Shown: positions 16,758 through 25,089 of the stretch, one piece after another
Layout of the letters: every line of letters begins with the position of its first letter
Position numbering within the stretch: position 1 is the stretch's first letter
The notes under the pieces: generated by a model
What the model was told of the DNA's origin: nothing
Databases searched by the model: none
What the model saw: only the letters and a program-made list of their open reading frames with translations
Position numbers and translations under genes: made by a program
Assembly: GCF_003201655.1 (NCBI RefSeq)
Contig: NZ_QJJU01000024.1
Location: 31,175-95,174, forward strand
DNA: 64,000 bases
Direction of reading: 5' to 3'
Source: Mycolicibacterium moriokaense
GTDB taxonomy: Bacteria > Actinomycetota > Actinomycetes > Mycobacteriales > Mycobacteriaceae

Positions 16758-16800
16758 CCGCATATGCGGATCGAATACACACTTTCATCCGCAGTTGCGG
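16758..16800 (-). promoter_or_regulatory. Twin CCGCANNTGCGG palindromes before the molybdate regulator
   Basis: CCGCATATGCGG (16758-16769) is a perfect 12-bp palindrome and CCGCAGTTGCGG (16789-16800) keeps both 5-bp arms. Centre-to-centre distance is 31 bp, about three helical turns. They occupy most of the 62-bp gap between the end of the amidohydrolase gene and the GTG start of the regulator. Autoregulation is inferred. Confidence 0.7.
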
Positions 16801-16806
16801 GCCGGG

Positions 16807-18069
16807 CTACGCCTTCGTGAGCTGCTTCTCGGCGTAGAGGCGTGCCCATTCCTTGCGCGGCCTGATCGACACGTCGACGTCGGCCCCCTTGTCCCGCAGC
16901 GCACCGACGTTCGCCTGCTCACGCGGTGTGCGCGCGAACGGATCCCAGCTGAAGAATCGGCAGGAGTTCTCCCAGGTGATCTTGTTGATGTCACTGTCGT
17001 CGGCACCGGCGGCGTTCAGCTCGGCCAGCACCTGCTCGGGTGCGTCGGGCCAGAAGCAGTCGGAGTGGGGGTAATCGCACTCCCACGCGATGATGTCGAT
17101 GCCGATCTCGTGGCGCAGCCGCAGCGACGTCTTGTCGGTGACGTAGCAGGCCAACGAATGCTCGCGGAAAACGTCGCTGGGCAGCTTGTCGCCGAAGTCG
17201 CGGCGCAGCCACTTCTGGTTGGTGTAGTGCCGGTCGCTGCGATCCAGATAGAACGGGATCCAGCCGATGCCGCCCTCGGAAAACGCGAACTTCAAATCGG
17301 GATAGTTGCGCATCGCGGGACCCCACAACAGATCCTGCGCGCACATCGCCGAAACCTGGGTGGCGAGGATGATCAGGTTGTCGATCGGTGCGTTTGGCGC
17401 CATGCTGATCGCCCCGAAGCCGGTGCCAATGTGTAGGCACATCACCACGTTTTCCTCCGACAGGGTCCGGAACACCGGGCCCCAGTAGTCATCGTCGTGG
17501 TAGCTCGGAAGGCCCTCGAGATGCGGGAGTTCGGGCATCGTCACCGCGCGGCAACCCTTGGCGGCAACGCGGCGGATCTCGTCGCACATCGCGTCGGGGT
17601 TCCACGTCGGAAGCACGGCGATGGGGATGAAGCGGTCCGGGTATGAGCCCGCCCATTCGTCGATGTGCCAGTCGTTGTAGGCCGACACCATCACCAGCGT
17701 CACGTCCTCGCGGTGCTGATTCAGATGGCGCGCCGAGAAACCAGTAAAGGTTGGGAAGCACATCGACGCGAGGATCCCGTTGCGGTTCATGTCGCGGACA
17801 CGCTCGTGGACGTCGTACACACCCGGCCGCATCTCGGCGAAGCCTGCGGGGTCGCGGCCCCACTCCTCGGCGGGCCAGGACACCACAGCGTTGAGCCCGC
17901 TGACACCTTGGGGCTTGCCCTGGTAGATCCATTGGTCGACGCCCTTGTCGTCGGTGACCACCACCGGCGCTTCGTCCCGGTACTTGGCAGGCACGTGACG
18001 GAGGAACATGTCGGGCGGCTCGACGACGTGGTCGTCGATGCTGACCAGGATCAGGTCATCGGTCTTCAT
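16807..18069 (-). CDS. Amidohydrolase 2 family (ACMSD-like) metal-dependent hydrolase/decarboxylase
   Basis: 420 residues. The N-terminal metal motif is VSIDDHVVEPPDMF (D-x-H). Later landmarks are ARHLNQHREDVTLVMVSAYNDWHIDEW, DRFIPIAVLPTWNPDAMCDEIRR, VVMCLHIGTGFG (metal His), LKFAFSEGGIGWIPFYLDRSD and IIAWECDYPHSDCFWPDAP, which carries the catalytic Asp/His-type cluster. This is the TIM-barrel amidohydrolase-2 family common in mycobacteria; substrates are mostly unknown (aromatic carboxylates in characterised members). It is divergent from an AraC-type regulator gene only 24 bp away, which implies overlapping promoters and probable control by that regulator. Confidence 0.85.
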   Translation of the reverse strand: MKTDDLILVSIDDHVVEPPDMFLRHVPAKYRDEAPVVVTDDKGVDQWIYQGKPQGVSGLNAVVSWPAEEWGRDPAGFAEMRPGVYDVHERVRDMNRNGILASMCFPTFTGFSARHLNQHREDVTLVMVSAYNDWHIDEWAGSYPDRFIPIAVLPTWNPDAMCDEIRRVAAKGCRAVTMPELPHLEGLPSYHDDDYWGPVFRTLSEENVVMCLHIGTGFGAISMAPNAPIDNLIILATQVSAMCAQDLLWGPAMRNYPDLKFAFSEGGIGWIPFYLDRSDRHYTNQKWLRRDFGDKLPSDVFREHSLACYVTDKTSLRLRHEIGIDIIAWECDYPHSDCFWPDAPEQVLAELNAAGADDSDINKITWENSCRFFSWDPFARTPREQANVGALRDKGADVDVSIRPRKEWARLYAEKQLTKA

Positions 18070-18093
18070 AGGTAAGTAGTACCGTCTAGCCGT

Positions 18094-18930
18094 GTGACCG
18101 TCTCTGCGCTTTCGGACAGAGTTTTAGCCGAATCGGCCAATCTTCGGCCGGTCATCGAGCTGCGTCGTGGCGGCCGCGCGCTTGGCGGTAGTTACCTCTA
18201 CGAGGGCGATGCGCTCATCACTGGCTGGCACTCGCATGAGGTGCACCAGATCGAGTACGCGATCGGTGGCGTGGTCGAGGTCGAGACGGCGTCGGCGCAC
18301 TACCTGTTGCCGCCGCAGCAGGCGGCGTGGATCCCCGCCGGGTTGGAACATCAGGCGACGATGAACCCTGACGTCCGGACGGTGGCGGTGATGTTCGACC
18401 CCGAGTTGGTCGCTGATAGCGGTGGCCGGGCCCGAATCCTCGCGGTGTCGCCGCTGATCCGGGAGATGATGATCTATGCGTTGCGATGGCCGATCGACCG
18501 ATCGGACGGCGACGCCACTTCCGACGCGTTCTTCCGTACTCTCGCCAATCTGGTGTCCGAGGCGCTGGAACACGAAGCGCCGCTGAGCCTGCCGACGGCC
18601 GACAACCCGACCGTGGCGGCGGCAATGGCATATACAAAAGAGCACCTCGAGTCGGTGACGGCGTCTGACGTCGGCCGCGCAGTCGCGGTGTCAGAGCGCA
18701 CGCTGCGTCGGTTGTTCCAGGACACGCTCGGGATGCCTTGGCGGACATATCTTTTGCACGCACGTATGCTGCGGGCGATGGCGCTGCTGGCCGTACCGGG
18801 CCAATCGGTGCAGGAAACGTCGACTGCGGTCGGTTTCGAGAGCCTCAGCGCGTTCACCCGTGCCTTCGCGCAATTCAGCGGAGAGACGCCGTCGACATAT
18901 CGCAAACGGGTTGGGGACGCGAAGGTTTGA
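18094..18930 (+). CDS. AraC family transcriptional regulator with N-terminal cupin
   Basis: 278 residues from GTG 18094. The N-terminal half is a cupin-like sensor: GWHSHEVHQIEYAIGG, then VEVETASAHYLLPPQQAAWIPAGLEHQA, which has His residues fit for metal or ligand. The C-terminal ~100 residues carry two AraC helix-turn-helix units: ASDVGRAVAVSERTLRRLFQDTLGMPW and QSVQETSTAVGFESLSAFTRAFAQFSGETPSTYRK. The gene is head-to-head with the amidohydrolase gene over only 24 bp, so it may be expressed from a leaderless transcript and repress or activate both. It ends 3 bp before the convergent tetR stop. Confidence 0.9.
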   Translation: MTVSALSDRVLAESANLRPVIELRRGGRALGGSYLYEGDALITGWHSHEVHQIEYAIGGVVEVETASAHYLLPPQQAAWIPAGLEHQATMNPDVRTVAVMFDPELVADSGGRARILAVSPLIREMMIYALRWPIDRSDGDATSDAFFRTLANLVSEALEHEAPLSLPTADNPTVAAAMAYTKEHLESVTASDVGRAVAVSERTLRRLFQDTLGMPWRTYLLHARMLRAMALLAVPGQSVQETSTAVGFESLSAFTRAFAQFSGETPSTYRKRVGDAKV

Positions 18931-18933
18931 CCG

Positions 18934-19563
18934 TCATTCGCGCGGTCGAAACAGCCCTTCGCGCAGCAGGGTATTGACGGAGTCTTGCCACCGTTCGAGC
19001 TGAGCGGGCGAACTGAACCGGTCAGGCAGGTGCCGCTCAATATGGCCGCGCAAGATGATGGTGCCAAGGGGAAGAATGAGCGCATTGAGCGCGGCCCACG
19101 TGACATCGACGTCCGGGCGCGTCTCCGCGCGCTCATCGCGTTGCGTCCACCGCGCGATGCCAAAGGCCGCAAGGGTGTCGAAGATCGTGGTTCCCAATGG
19201 GCTGCCGTCGATGAGCGCGTGGCCCAGATAATCCACGATGTCGGGTTGCTCGGCGACGATGCGCGTTACCCGGGTTCCCGTTTCGGCTATCGAGTCCGCA
19301 GGCGGCCCAGGAACTGGCGGTGCGATGGCCGCGATCACCAGTCCCAGCACGTGGTCGTCGACGGCTTTGACGAGGCCGGCCTTGTTGGCGAAATGGTGCT
19401 GCACCAGGCCAACGGACACGCCGGCAGAAGCAGCGACCGTGCGGAGCGACGTCGCCGAAGTCCCATAGGTTGCGAAGCTTCTCAACGCCGCGTCGCGGAT
19501 CCGCTCGATGCTCGAGCGCTCCTCGATATCAAGTCCGTCAGGCTCCGGCAGCACGGCCGTCAT
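18934..19563 (-). CDS. TetR/AcrR family transcriptional regulator
   Basis: 209 residues. The N-terminal HTH is classic: SSIERIRDAALRSFATYG, then TSLRTVAASAGVSVGLVQHHFANKAGLVKAVDDHV. The C-terminal ligand/dimer domain (TRIVAEQPDIVDYLGHALID...WAALNALILPLGTIILRGHIERHL) is variable, so no effector can be named. It is divergent from a WhiB6-like gene, and the 110-bp gap between them contains an 11-bp-arm inverted repeat (19601-19648) that is a natural binding site for a dimeric TetR protein. It probably represses itself and the whiB gene. Confidence 0.9.
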   Translation of the reverse strand: MTAVLPEPDGLDIEERSSIERIRDAALRSFATYGTSATSLRTVAASAGVSVGLVQHHFANKAGLVKAVDDHVLGLVIAAIAPPVPGPPADSIAETGTRVTRIVAEQPDIVDYLGHALIDGSPLGTTIFDTLAAFGIARWTQRDERAETRPDVDVTWAALNALILPLGTIILRGHIERHLPDRFSSPAQLERWQDSVNTLLREGLFRPRE

Positions 19564-19600
19564 TCATACGCACAGGTGAAGCGCCCTCGAATCCGACGCG

Positions 19601-19648
19601 GTCGACAATATCTCTGTATCGCTCATACAATACAAGCATATTGTCGAC
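19601..19648. promoter_or_regulatory. Large inverted repeat between tetR and whiB6-like genes
   Basis: GTCGACAATAT (19601-19611) and ATATTGTCGAC (19638-19648) are perfect 11-bp arms separated by 26 bases. Inside them lies a smaller inverted pair TGTAT (19615-19619) and ATACA (19625-19629). The site begins 38 bp from the tetR start and ends 25 bp before the whiB GTG, so a bound protein would block both promoters. Confidence 0.75.
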
Positions 19649-19673
19649 GGCTGACCATCGAGAGGCGGACCGG

Positions 19674-19919
19674 GTGCAACACGTCGTGTGTACGCGCGAT
19701 CCGGATCGGTGGACGACGGTCGTCGACGAAGGCGCAAAGGCGTTGTGTCGCGCCTGTCCCCGCCGGTGGCAATGCGCGCAGGAAGCGTGTGAGACCACGG
19801 GCGCCGAGGGACTGTGGGCCGGCATTCTGATACCCCAAGCCGGTCGCGGGCGCCGCTTCGCACTGAAACAGTTGCGGTCCCTGGCTGAGCTCAACGGATT
19901 TCCAGTCCGAAAGGCGTAA
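19674..19919 (+). CDS. WhiB6-like iron-sulfur regulator
   Basis: 81 residues from GTG 19674 with a gagagg ribosome site. The four cluster-binding cysteines are present: VVCTRDPDRW for the first, then ALCRACPRRWQC with the CxxC and the fourth. The conserved Trp-containing turn GAEGLWAGILIP and the basic tail PQAGRGRRFALKQLRSLAELNGFPVRK follow. The DPDRWTT and ACPRRW wording closely resembles WhiB6 (Rv3862c), which in M. tuberculosis regulates ESX-1 genes and responds to redox signals. Here it is shorter at the N-terminus and not near ESX genes. It is divergent from a tetR gene with a shared palindromic operator. A TTG at 19641 would add 11 residues. Confidence 0.85.
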   Translation: MQHVVCTRDPDRWTTVVDEGAKALCRACPRRWQCAQEACETTGAEGLWAGILIPQAGRGRRFALKQLRSLAELNGFPVRKA

Positions 19920-19920
19920 C

Positions 19921-20721
19921 TTACTGCCGAGCCATCGCTATGCGGAAGCGTTCGTCGGGGTCAATGTAGTGGTCGGCGTCCTTGGCGTCCTCCCCCAAAT
20001 CGATCTGCACCCAGTTGACCGTGCCACTGAACCCGCTCGTGTGCGCGGTGTAGTCGGGGCTGACCGTGGTGCCGGTCTCCCGCCCGACGTCCGTGGTTTC
20101 ATCCGCCGAGAAGACGGCGCCCTGGTTCATCTCGACACGGCCATTGCCGACCGCGTTACCGTCGTAGTACAGCGTGACCTCGCCGCCCTTGCCCATCCCA
20201 CCGCCGTCGTAGGCGAACTCCATGCGCACCTGGGTGGTTCCACTCGGAATCGGCGCAGTGGCGTCGATGGCGTATGACTTGATGCCCAGCACGTTGTAGT
20301 AGAACTTGGCGCGGCCGTCCTTGGCGTAAAGGCTCCACCCGCCGAACCGACCGCCCTGGGCGATGATCACGCCGTCGACGCCATCGGTTGGCACCTCCAA
20401 TTCCGAGGTGACGGCGAAGGACTTGTTCTTGATATCGACGACACTGTTCTCGGATAGGCGCCCCATCCCGCCGAGAAGCAGTTGCGTATTGCCTTTGATC
20501 AGCGTGGGCCGTCCCGCAAGCTCCGGATTGAAGCGCTCGGCCTGGCGGTCGTCGAGTGGAAGCACGTTGTATTTAGTCGCCTCTATCAACCAAAGTCGCT
20601 GCAGCTCATGCAGTTTCTCCGGGTTCTCCTTCGAAAGGTCCTTGGACTGAGTCCAGTCGGTGTTGCCGTCGTAGAGCTCCCAGACGTCGTCGTCGAAGGC
20701 AGGCAGCACCGAACCGCTCAT
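19921..20721 (-). pseudogene. C-terminal fragment of an arylsulfatase
   Basis: 267 residues that match only the C-terminal domain of the large (~780-residue) actinobacterial arylsulfatases. The fragment opens FDDDVWELYDGNTDWTQSKDL, continues PEKLHELQRLWLIEATKYNVLPLDDR, and then has the beta-sandwich tail (GGWSLYAKDGRAKFYYNVLG, AFDGGG-like turns, VNWVQIDLGEDAKDADHYIDP). The catalytic N-terminal domain, with its C/S-x-P-x-R formylglycine site, is missing. Similarity (RTPWEMSGS) continues a little upstream of the first ATG before a stop, so that ATG is not an original start. It is best read as a truncation remnant, though the domain could still be made as a secretion-less fragment. It lies between whiB6-like and the wax ester synthase gene. 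Confidence 0.85.
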
Positions 20722-20960
20722 CTCCCACGGCGTGCGTGCCGGGCTGAGCGTCGCGAATTGACGAACCGGTCAGCATGCGGTCATCGTCAGTTTCCTGGCC
20801 AGTCGCGAAATGTCAAAAATCTGTCGCCTTGTGCCAAGACCGCTGGGCCGCGCGCCGTGCACAGTTGCGATAACAGAAATTTCCCGAAGGCCTTGATTCC
20901 CAAGGCTGCTCGTCGCCGAAAGGCGCCAAGTTCCTGCGCACAACATCTAAGGACAACGAC

Positions 20961-22427
20961 ATGCGACGCCTCACCAGCCTGGACGCATTCTTTCTGGCCA
21001 CCGAGGATGCGCGCACCGTCGCCAACGTTTCGGCCCTAACCATTCTCGAACGGAAGCGGGCGAACGGACGCCGTCTTACCCGCCATGCCGTCAAATCACT
21101 GTTCGCGCAGCGGCTGCACCTGCTGCCGCCGTTGCGCTGGCAGCTGGCCGAGGTTCCCCTTGGCGTTGCGCACCCGTCATGGGTCGACGGCGAGGTCGAC
21201 CTCGACTTCCATATCCGGGAGTTCGCACTGCCGGCACCCGGCGACGATGTCGCACTCGCGGAGCACGTGGCGCGTCTGGCGGCCGAACCGATGAACCGCT
21301 CCCGTCCGCTCTGGGAGGCATATCTGATCCATGGCCTGTCCGACGACCGGGTGGCGTTGCTGATCAAGTTGCACCACTCCGCCGTCGACGGGGTGTCGGG
21401 CGGCGAAATCCTGCGCACCTTGCTTGACGAGTCGCCACATGGACGGGAGTTGCCGCCGGCCCCTGCTCGTCAGACTGAGCCCGTCCCGAATCGGTTGGCG
21501 ATGCTGCTGCGCGGCGTGGCCGATATCCCCCGTCAACAGATCGCCGCAGTCAACGCGGCGCGACCCGCGCTGGCCAACCTCGACAAAGTCGCGACGATTC
21601 GATCGCTGCCCGGGGTAGGGCAGATCGCGAGCCTGGCCGGTCGATTCTCGAAAGGCAGTCGCCCCGAATTGGCGGCGCCACCGGAACTGGTCGCTCCACA
21701 CACCGCATTCAACGCCCGCATCACGCCAAACCGCAGTCTTGCATTATTGAGCCTTCCTCTGCCAGAGGTGTTGCAGCTCAAGCAAGCCCACGGCGCGACC
21801 GTCAACGATATCGTCGTCGCCCTGTGTGCGGGAGCACTGCGGACATGGTTGGCGGACAAGGAAGAACTTCCTGACGAAACCCTGCTCGCCATGGTTCCCG
21901 TCTCGGTGCGAACCGCCGAAGAGCAGGGCACGTTCGGCAACAAGGTCTCCACCATGGTGGTGGCACTCCCCACCGACGAGGCCAACCCGGTAGGCCGGAT
22001 CCGCGCATGTCGTGATTCGTTACTGCAGGCGAAGCAGCAGCAGAAGGCCCAGCCACCGAACCTCATGCAGCATGCCAACGACCTCGTACCGCCGGTGCTG
22101 TTCGGGTCGGCGATGCGGACCGTGCTGCGACTGGCCAGTTCGAGAAGGCTGAACCCTGCGGCGAACGTCGTCATCTCCAACGTTCCTGGCCCTCGGACAC
22201 CGCTCTATTTCGCAGGAGCCCGCGTTCTCGCCAACTATCCCGTCTCGACGATCGTCGACGGAATGGCTTTGAACATCACGCTATTCAGCTATCTCGACAA
22301 GCTGCAGATCGGAGTCACGGCCGACCCCGAACTGGTCCCCGACGTCGATCTGCTGGCACGTGCTCTGGTAAACGAGCTGGAGCTCCAGGTCAGTCTGCTG
22401 AAGCCGGCGAAGACGAAACGCCGCTGA
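20961..22427 (+). CDS. Wax ester synthase/diacylglycerol acyltransferase (WS/DGAT)
   Basis: 488 residues. The N-terminal LTSLDAFFLATED is the family signature, and the active-site motif HHSAVDG is at 138-144. Later family blocks are TVNDIVVALCAGALRTWL, LLAMVPVSVRTAEEQGTFGNKV, NVVISNVPGPRTPLYFAGARV and DGMALNITLFSYLDKLQIGVTAD. The enzyme transfers fatty acyl groups from acyl-CoA to diacylglycerol or long alcohols, producing triacylglycerol or wax esters at the membrane. It is convergent with the virS-like regulator, overlapping it by 38 bp at the 3' ends. M. tuberculosis carries WS/DGAT genes (Rv3087, Rv3088) inside the mymA operon, so proximity here is meaningful even though the order differs. 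Confidence 0.9.
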   Translation: MRRLTSLDAFFLATEDARTVANVSALTILERKRANGRRLTRHAVKSLFAQRLHLLPPLRWQLAEVPLGVAHPSWVDGEVDLDFHIREFALPAPGDDVALAEHVARLAAEPMNRSRPLWEAYLIHGLSDDRVALLIKLHHSAVDGVSGGEILRTLLDESPHGRELPPAPARQTEPVPNRLAMLLRGVADIPRQQIAAVNAARPALANLDKVATIRSLPGVGQIASLAGRFSKGSRPELAAPPELVAPHTAFNARITPNRSLALLSLPLPEVLQLKQAHGATVNDIVVALCAGALRTWLADKEELPDETLLAMVPVSVRTAEEQGTFGNKVSTMVVALPTDEANPVGRIRACRDSLLQAKQQQKAQPPNLMQHANDLVPPVLFGSAMRTVLRLASSRRLNPAANVVISNVPGPRTPLYFAGARVLANYPVSTIVDGMALNITLFSYLDKLQIGVTADPELVPDVDLLARALVNELELQVSLLKPAKTKRR

Positions 22428-23430
22428 GCTTCAGGTCGGCTCGGTACTGCCGGGGGGTCCTTGCGAACCAACGGCGACACGAGCGGTTGAAGGTGCTTTG
22501 TTCGGTATAGCCAAGCAGAGAAGCAATCTGGCTCAGATGCAACCGCGGTTCAGCGAGATATTTCGAAGCTTGGTCACGGCGCTCGCGCTCGATGAGATCC
22601 TGACATCGCACGCCTTCGGCAGCCAGGCTCCGTTGCAGTGTCCGCGGATGCAGCGCCAGTTGATCTCCGATGGTTTCCACGCTGCATTGCCCCGTTGGCA
22701 GGAGTCGTCGGGCCAGCGCGGCCACACGTTCGGACAGCGTCGCGGTACTCGGCAGATAGTTGGACTCCAGGTACTTGGTGGCGATGCGTCGGGTCTCGGG
22801 ATCCGCACCCACAATGCACTTACCTGCCAGATGCTGGGGTAAGTCGAACCCGCACCACTTCTGTCCGAAGCGCACGGGACAGCCCAATGCTTCGCTGTAC
22901 GCCGCATCCGAGCCCCGTTGTTCGTGCATGAACGAGATTGCCCTGGGCCGTGCCTCCGGCCCGCCCATGAGGCGAATCATCCGTGCGCCGTTGGCCAAGC
23001 TCAATTCGTAGCTCTGGAGCACATAGGGCAGACCCGGTTCGACGACCTCAAAGGTGAACCTGACGTCGGCGCCCGCGGTGGCTGACGCGACAGTGAGTTT
23101 CAACGCAGGGGAATGAATGTAGAGATAACTCGCGATCGACTCCAGCCCGTCGAGCACGGTGTGAGCGTTCCGCGCGATCACGGCGATCGGTCCGAGGATG
23201 TCCATGCCCTGCCAGCGCGAAAGTCGAAGCCCGAAATCCTGGCAATTCAGTTCGTCCGCGCTGACCTCCAGCAGGCGCACGGCGGCCTCGAACGGGATGA
23301 ACGCGTCTTCCTCGTACTCGACACCGGGCTGGATGTGGAAACGCGAAAGGAAGGGCTGCGGGTCGGCACCGAGCTCGCGAACGAGGTCGCCGTATCCCCA
23401 CAGGTTCGTGGCGCGAACCAGGCTGACCAT
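22390..23430 (-). CDS. virS: VirS-like AraC family regulator of the mymA locus
   Basis: 346 residues. A large N-terminal arabinose-binding-like domain (VRATNLWGYGDLVRELGADPQPFL, RLLEVSADELNCQDFGLRLSRWQG, ILGPIAVIARNAHTVLDGLESI) is followed by a C-terminal AraC double HTH (VETIGDQLALHPRTLQRSLAAEGV, LHLSQIASLLGYTEQSTFNRSCRRWFARTPRQYR). This is the build of VirS (Rv3082c). Its place, head-to-head with a mymA-like monooxygenase followed by lipR and sadH-like genes, is the same as in M. tuberculosis. I choose ATG 23430, which has a gggag site 8 bases upstream, over a longer frame to 23559 that would overlap the mymA start. The direct repeat at 23445-23481 is a likely binding site. Confidence 0.9.
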   Translation of the reverse strand: MVSLVRATNLWGYGDLVRELGADPQPFLSRFHIQPGVEYEEDAFIPFEAAVRLLEVSADELNCQDFGLRLSRWQGMDILGPIAVIARNAHTVLDGLESIASYLYIHSPALKLTVASATAGADVRFTFEVVEPGLPYVLQSYELSLANGARMIRLMGGPEARPRAISFMHEQRGSDAAYSEALGCPVRFGQKWCGFDLPQHLAGKCIVGADPETRRIATKYLESNYLPSTATLSERVAALARRLLPTGQCSVETIGDQLALHPRTLQRSLAAEGVRCQDLIERERRDQASKYLAEPRLHLSQIASLLGYTEQSTFNRSCRRWFARTPRQYRADLKLSGVSSSPASAD

Positions 23431-23444
23431 CCGATCAACTCCCG

Positions 23445-23481
23445 TGTCGGGAAATGACAAAAGTATGTCGGAAACCGTCAA
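23445..23481 (+). promoter_or_regulatory. Direct-repeat operator between virS and mymA
   Basis: TGTCGGGAAATGACAA (23445-23460) and TGTCGGAAACCGTCAA (23466-23481) agree at 12 of 16 positions and are 21 bp apart. AraC-type activators bind such direct repeats about two turns apart. It lies 77 bp before the mymA ATG and 15 bp before the virS ATG, so activation of mymA with virS autorepression is a reasonable inference. Confidence 0.65.
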
Positions 23482-23557
23482 GACCTGCAATGGCCTCGTC
23501 AACGATTCTTGTTCTACATCGTCCTGCAACGCAGCAGGCCAGAAGCGCGAGGAAGCC

Positions 23558-25036
23558 ATGAACGCTCAACATTTCGACATTCTGATCATCGGCGCCGGGC
23601 TGTCCGGCATCGGCACCGCCTGCCAGGTGAGCGCCGAGCATCCGAACAAGACCATCGCGGTGCTCGAGCGACGCGAGCGCCTTGGCGGCACCTGGGACCT
23701 GTTCCGCTACCCCGGCATCCGTTCCGACTCCGACATGTACAGCTTCGGCTACAGATTCCGTCCGTGGCAGGAGCTCAAGGTGCTCGCCGACGGCGCGTCG
23801 ATCCGCCAGTACATCGCCGACACCGCCGCCGAGTACGGCATCGACGAGAAGATCCATTACGGCGTCAAGATCGTCACCGCGGACTTCTCGACCACCGAGA
23901 GCCGCTGGACCGTGACGGCCCTGCACGAGGCGACCGGCGAGATCAGCACCTACACCGCAGGCTTCCTCGTCAGCTGCACCGGGTACTACAACTACGACGC
24001 CGGATTCCTGCCGACCTTCCCCGGCGTGGAGCAGTTCAAGGGTCAAACGATCCACCCCCAACATTGGCCCGAGGACCTGGACTACACCGGCAAGAAGGTC
24101 GTCGTGATCGGCAGTGGCGCAACAGCTGTCACCCTGGTCCCGACGATGGCAGGCGACGCCGAGCACGTGACCATGCTGCAGCGCTCACCTTCCTACATCT
24201 TCTCGGTGCCCGCGCTCGACAAGATCTCCGAAGTCCTCGGCCGCTTCCTGCCCGCCAATTGGGTCTACAAGTTCGCGCGCAAGCGCAACATCGCCATTCA
24301 GCGCTATCTCTACCTGGCATGCAAGCGCTGGCCTGCCAAGATGCGCCGATTCCTGCTTTGGCAGGTCCGCAAGCACGTTGGCCCGTCCGTCGACATGAGC
24401 CACTTCACCCCGAAGTACATGCCGTGGGACGAGCGGTTGTGTGCGGTGCCGAACGGCGACCTCTTCAGGGTGCTTGCCTCCGGTGAGGCGTCGATCGTCA
24501 CAGATCACATCGATACCTTCACCGAGAAAGGCATCCTGCTGAAGTCCGGTCACGAACTCGTGGCGGACATCGTCGTCGCCGCGACCGGCCTGAACATCCA
24601 GATGCTGGGCGGCATGGAGCTGTCCGTCGACGGCGAAGCGCGCAAGCTCAACGACCAGATGACCTACAAGGGTGTGCTCGTCGAGAACATCCCCAACCTG
24701 GCCTGGGTCTTCGGGTACACCAACGCGCCATGGACCTTGAAGTCCGATATTGCAGGCCTCTATCTGTGCCGCCTGTTCAAGCACATGGACGACAACGGCC
24801 ACAACGTGGCGACTCCCCTCGATATCGATAACTCCGCGATGGACATCGGAATGCTCGACCAGCTGCAGTCCGGGTACGTGCAGCGCGCCAAGGACACGCT
24901 GCCGCGCCAGGGGTCCAAGTATCCGTGGAAGGTGCTCATGCACTACGGCAAGGACTCCAAGATGCTGCTCCAGGATCCGATCGAGGACACCCTGCTGCAG
25001 TTCGACAAGACAGCCGTCGACGCGGTTGCGGTCTGA
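23558..25036 (+). CDS. mymA: Flavin-containing (Baeyer-Villiger type) monooxygenase, MymA-like
   Basis: 492 residues, close to the length I recall for M. tuberculosis MymA. FAD site IIGAGLSGIGTACQ is at 10-23. The Baeyer-Villiger fingerprint FKGQTIHPQHW fits F-x-G-x3-H-x3-W. NADPH site VIGSGATAVTLVP follows. Conserved GGTWDLFRYPGIRSDSD and the late ATGLNIQ block are also present. It oxidises ketones, acids or sulfides with NADPH and O2; in M. tuberculosis mymA is acid-induced under VirS and linked to mycolic-acid and envelope composition. Start ATG 23558 (MNAQHFDIL). It is the first gene of a three-gene operon with lipR- and sadH-like genes, 53 bp and then overlapping. Confidence 0.9.
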   Translation: MNAQHFDILIIGAGLSGIGTACQVSAEHPNKTIAVLERRERLGGTWDLFRYPGIRSDSDMYSFGYRFRPWQELKVLADGASIRQYIADTAAEYGIDEKIHYGVKIVTADFSTTESRWTVTALHEATGEISTYTAGFLVSCTGYYNYDAGFLPTFPGVEQFKGQTIHPQHWPEDLDYTGKKVVVIGSGATAVTLVPTMAGDAEHVTMLQRSPSYIFSVPALDKISEVLGRFLPANWVYKFARKRNIAIQRYLYLACKRWPAKMRRFLLWQVRKHVGPSVDMSHFTPKYMPWDERLCAVPNGDLFRVLASGEASIVTDHIDTFTEKGILLKSGHELVADIVVAATGLNIQMLGGMELSVDGEARKLNDQMTYKGVLVENIPNLAWVFGYTNAPWTLKSDIAGLYLCRLFKHMDDNGHNVATPLDIDNSAMDIGMLDQLQSGYVQRAKDTLPRQGSKYPWKVLMHYGKDSKMLLQDPIEDTLLQFDKTAVDAVAV

Positions 25037-25089
25037 ACAAAGCGGCCCGCCAACACATTTCGCCATCAACTTGTTACTGAAAGGCCATC

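Noticed and set aside
16341..16763. Upstream extension of the modA frame through the regulator gene
   Set aside because: Signal peptide starts at GTG 16340 and the overlapping regulator is clearly the real gene there.
23198..23557. N-terminal extension of MymA by 120 codons
   Set aside because: It would run through virS on the opposite strand; the FAD motif sits at the usual distance from ATG 23558.
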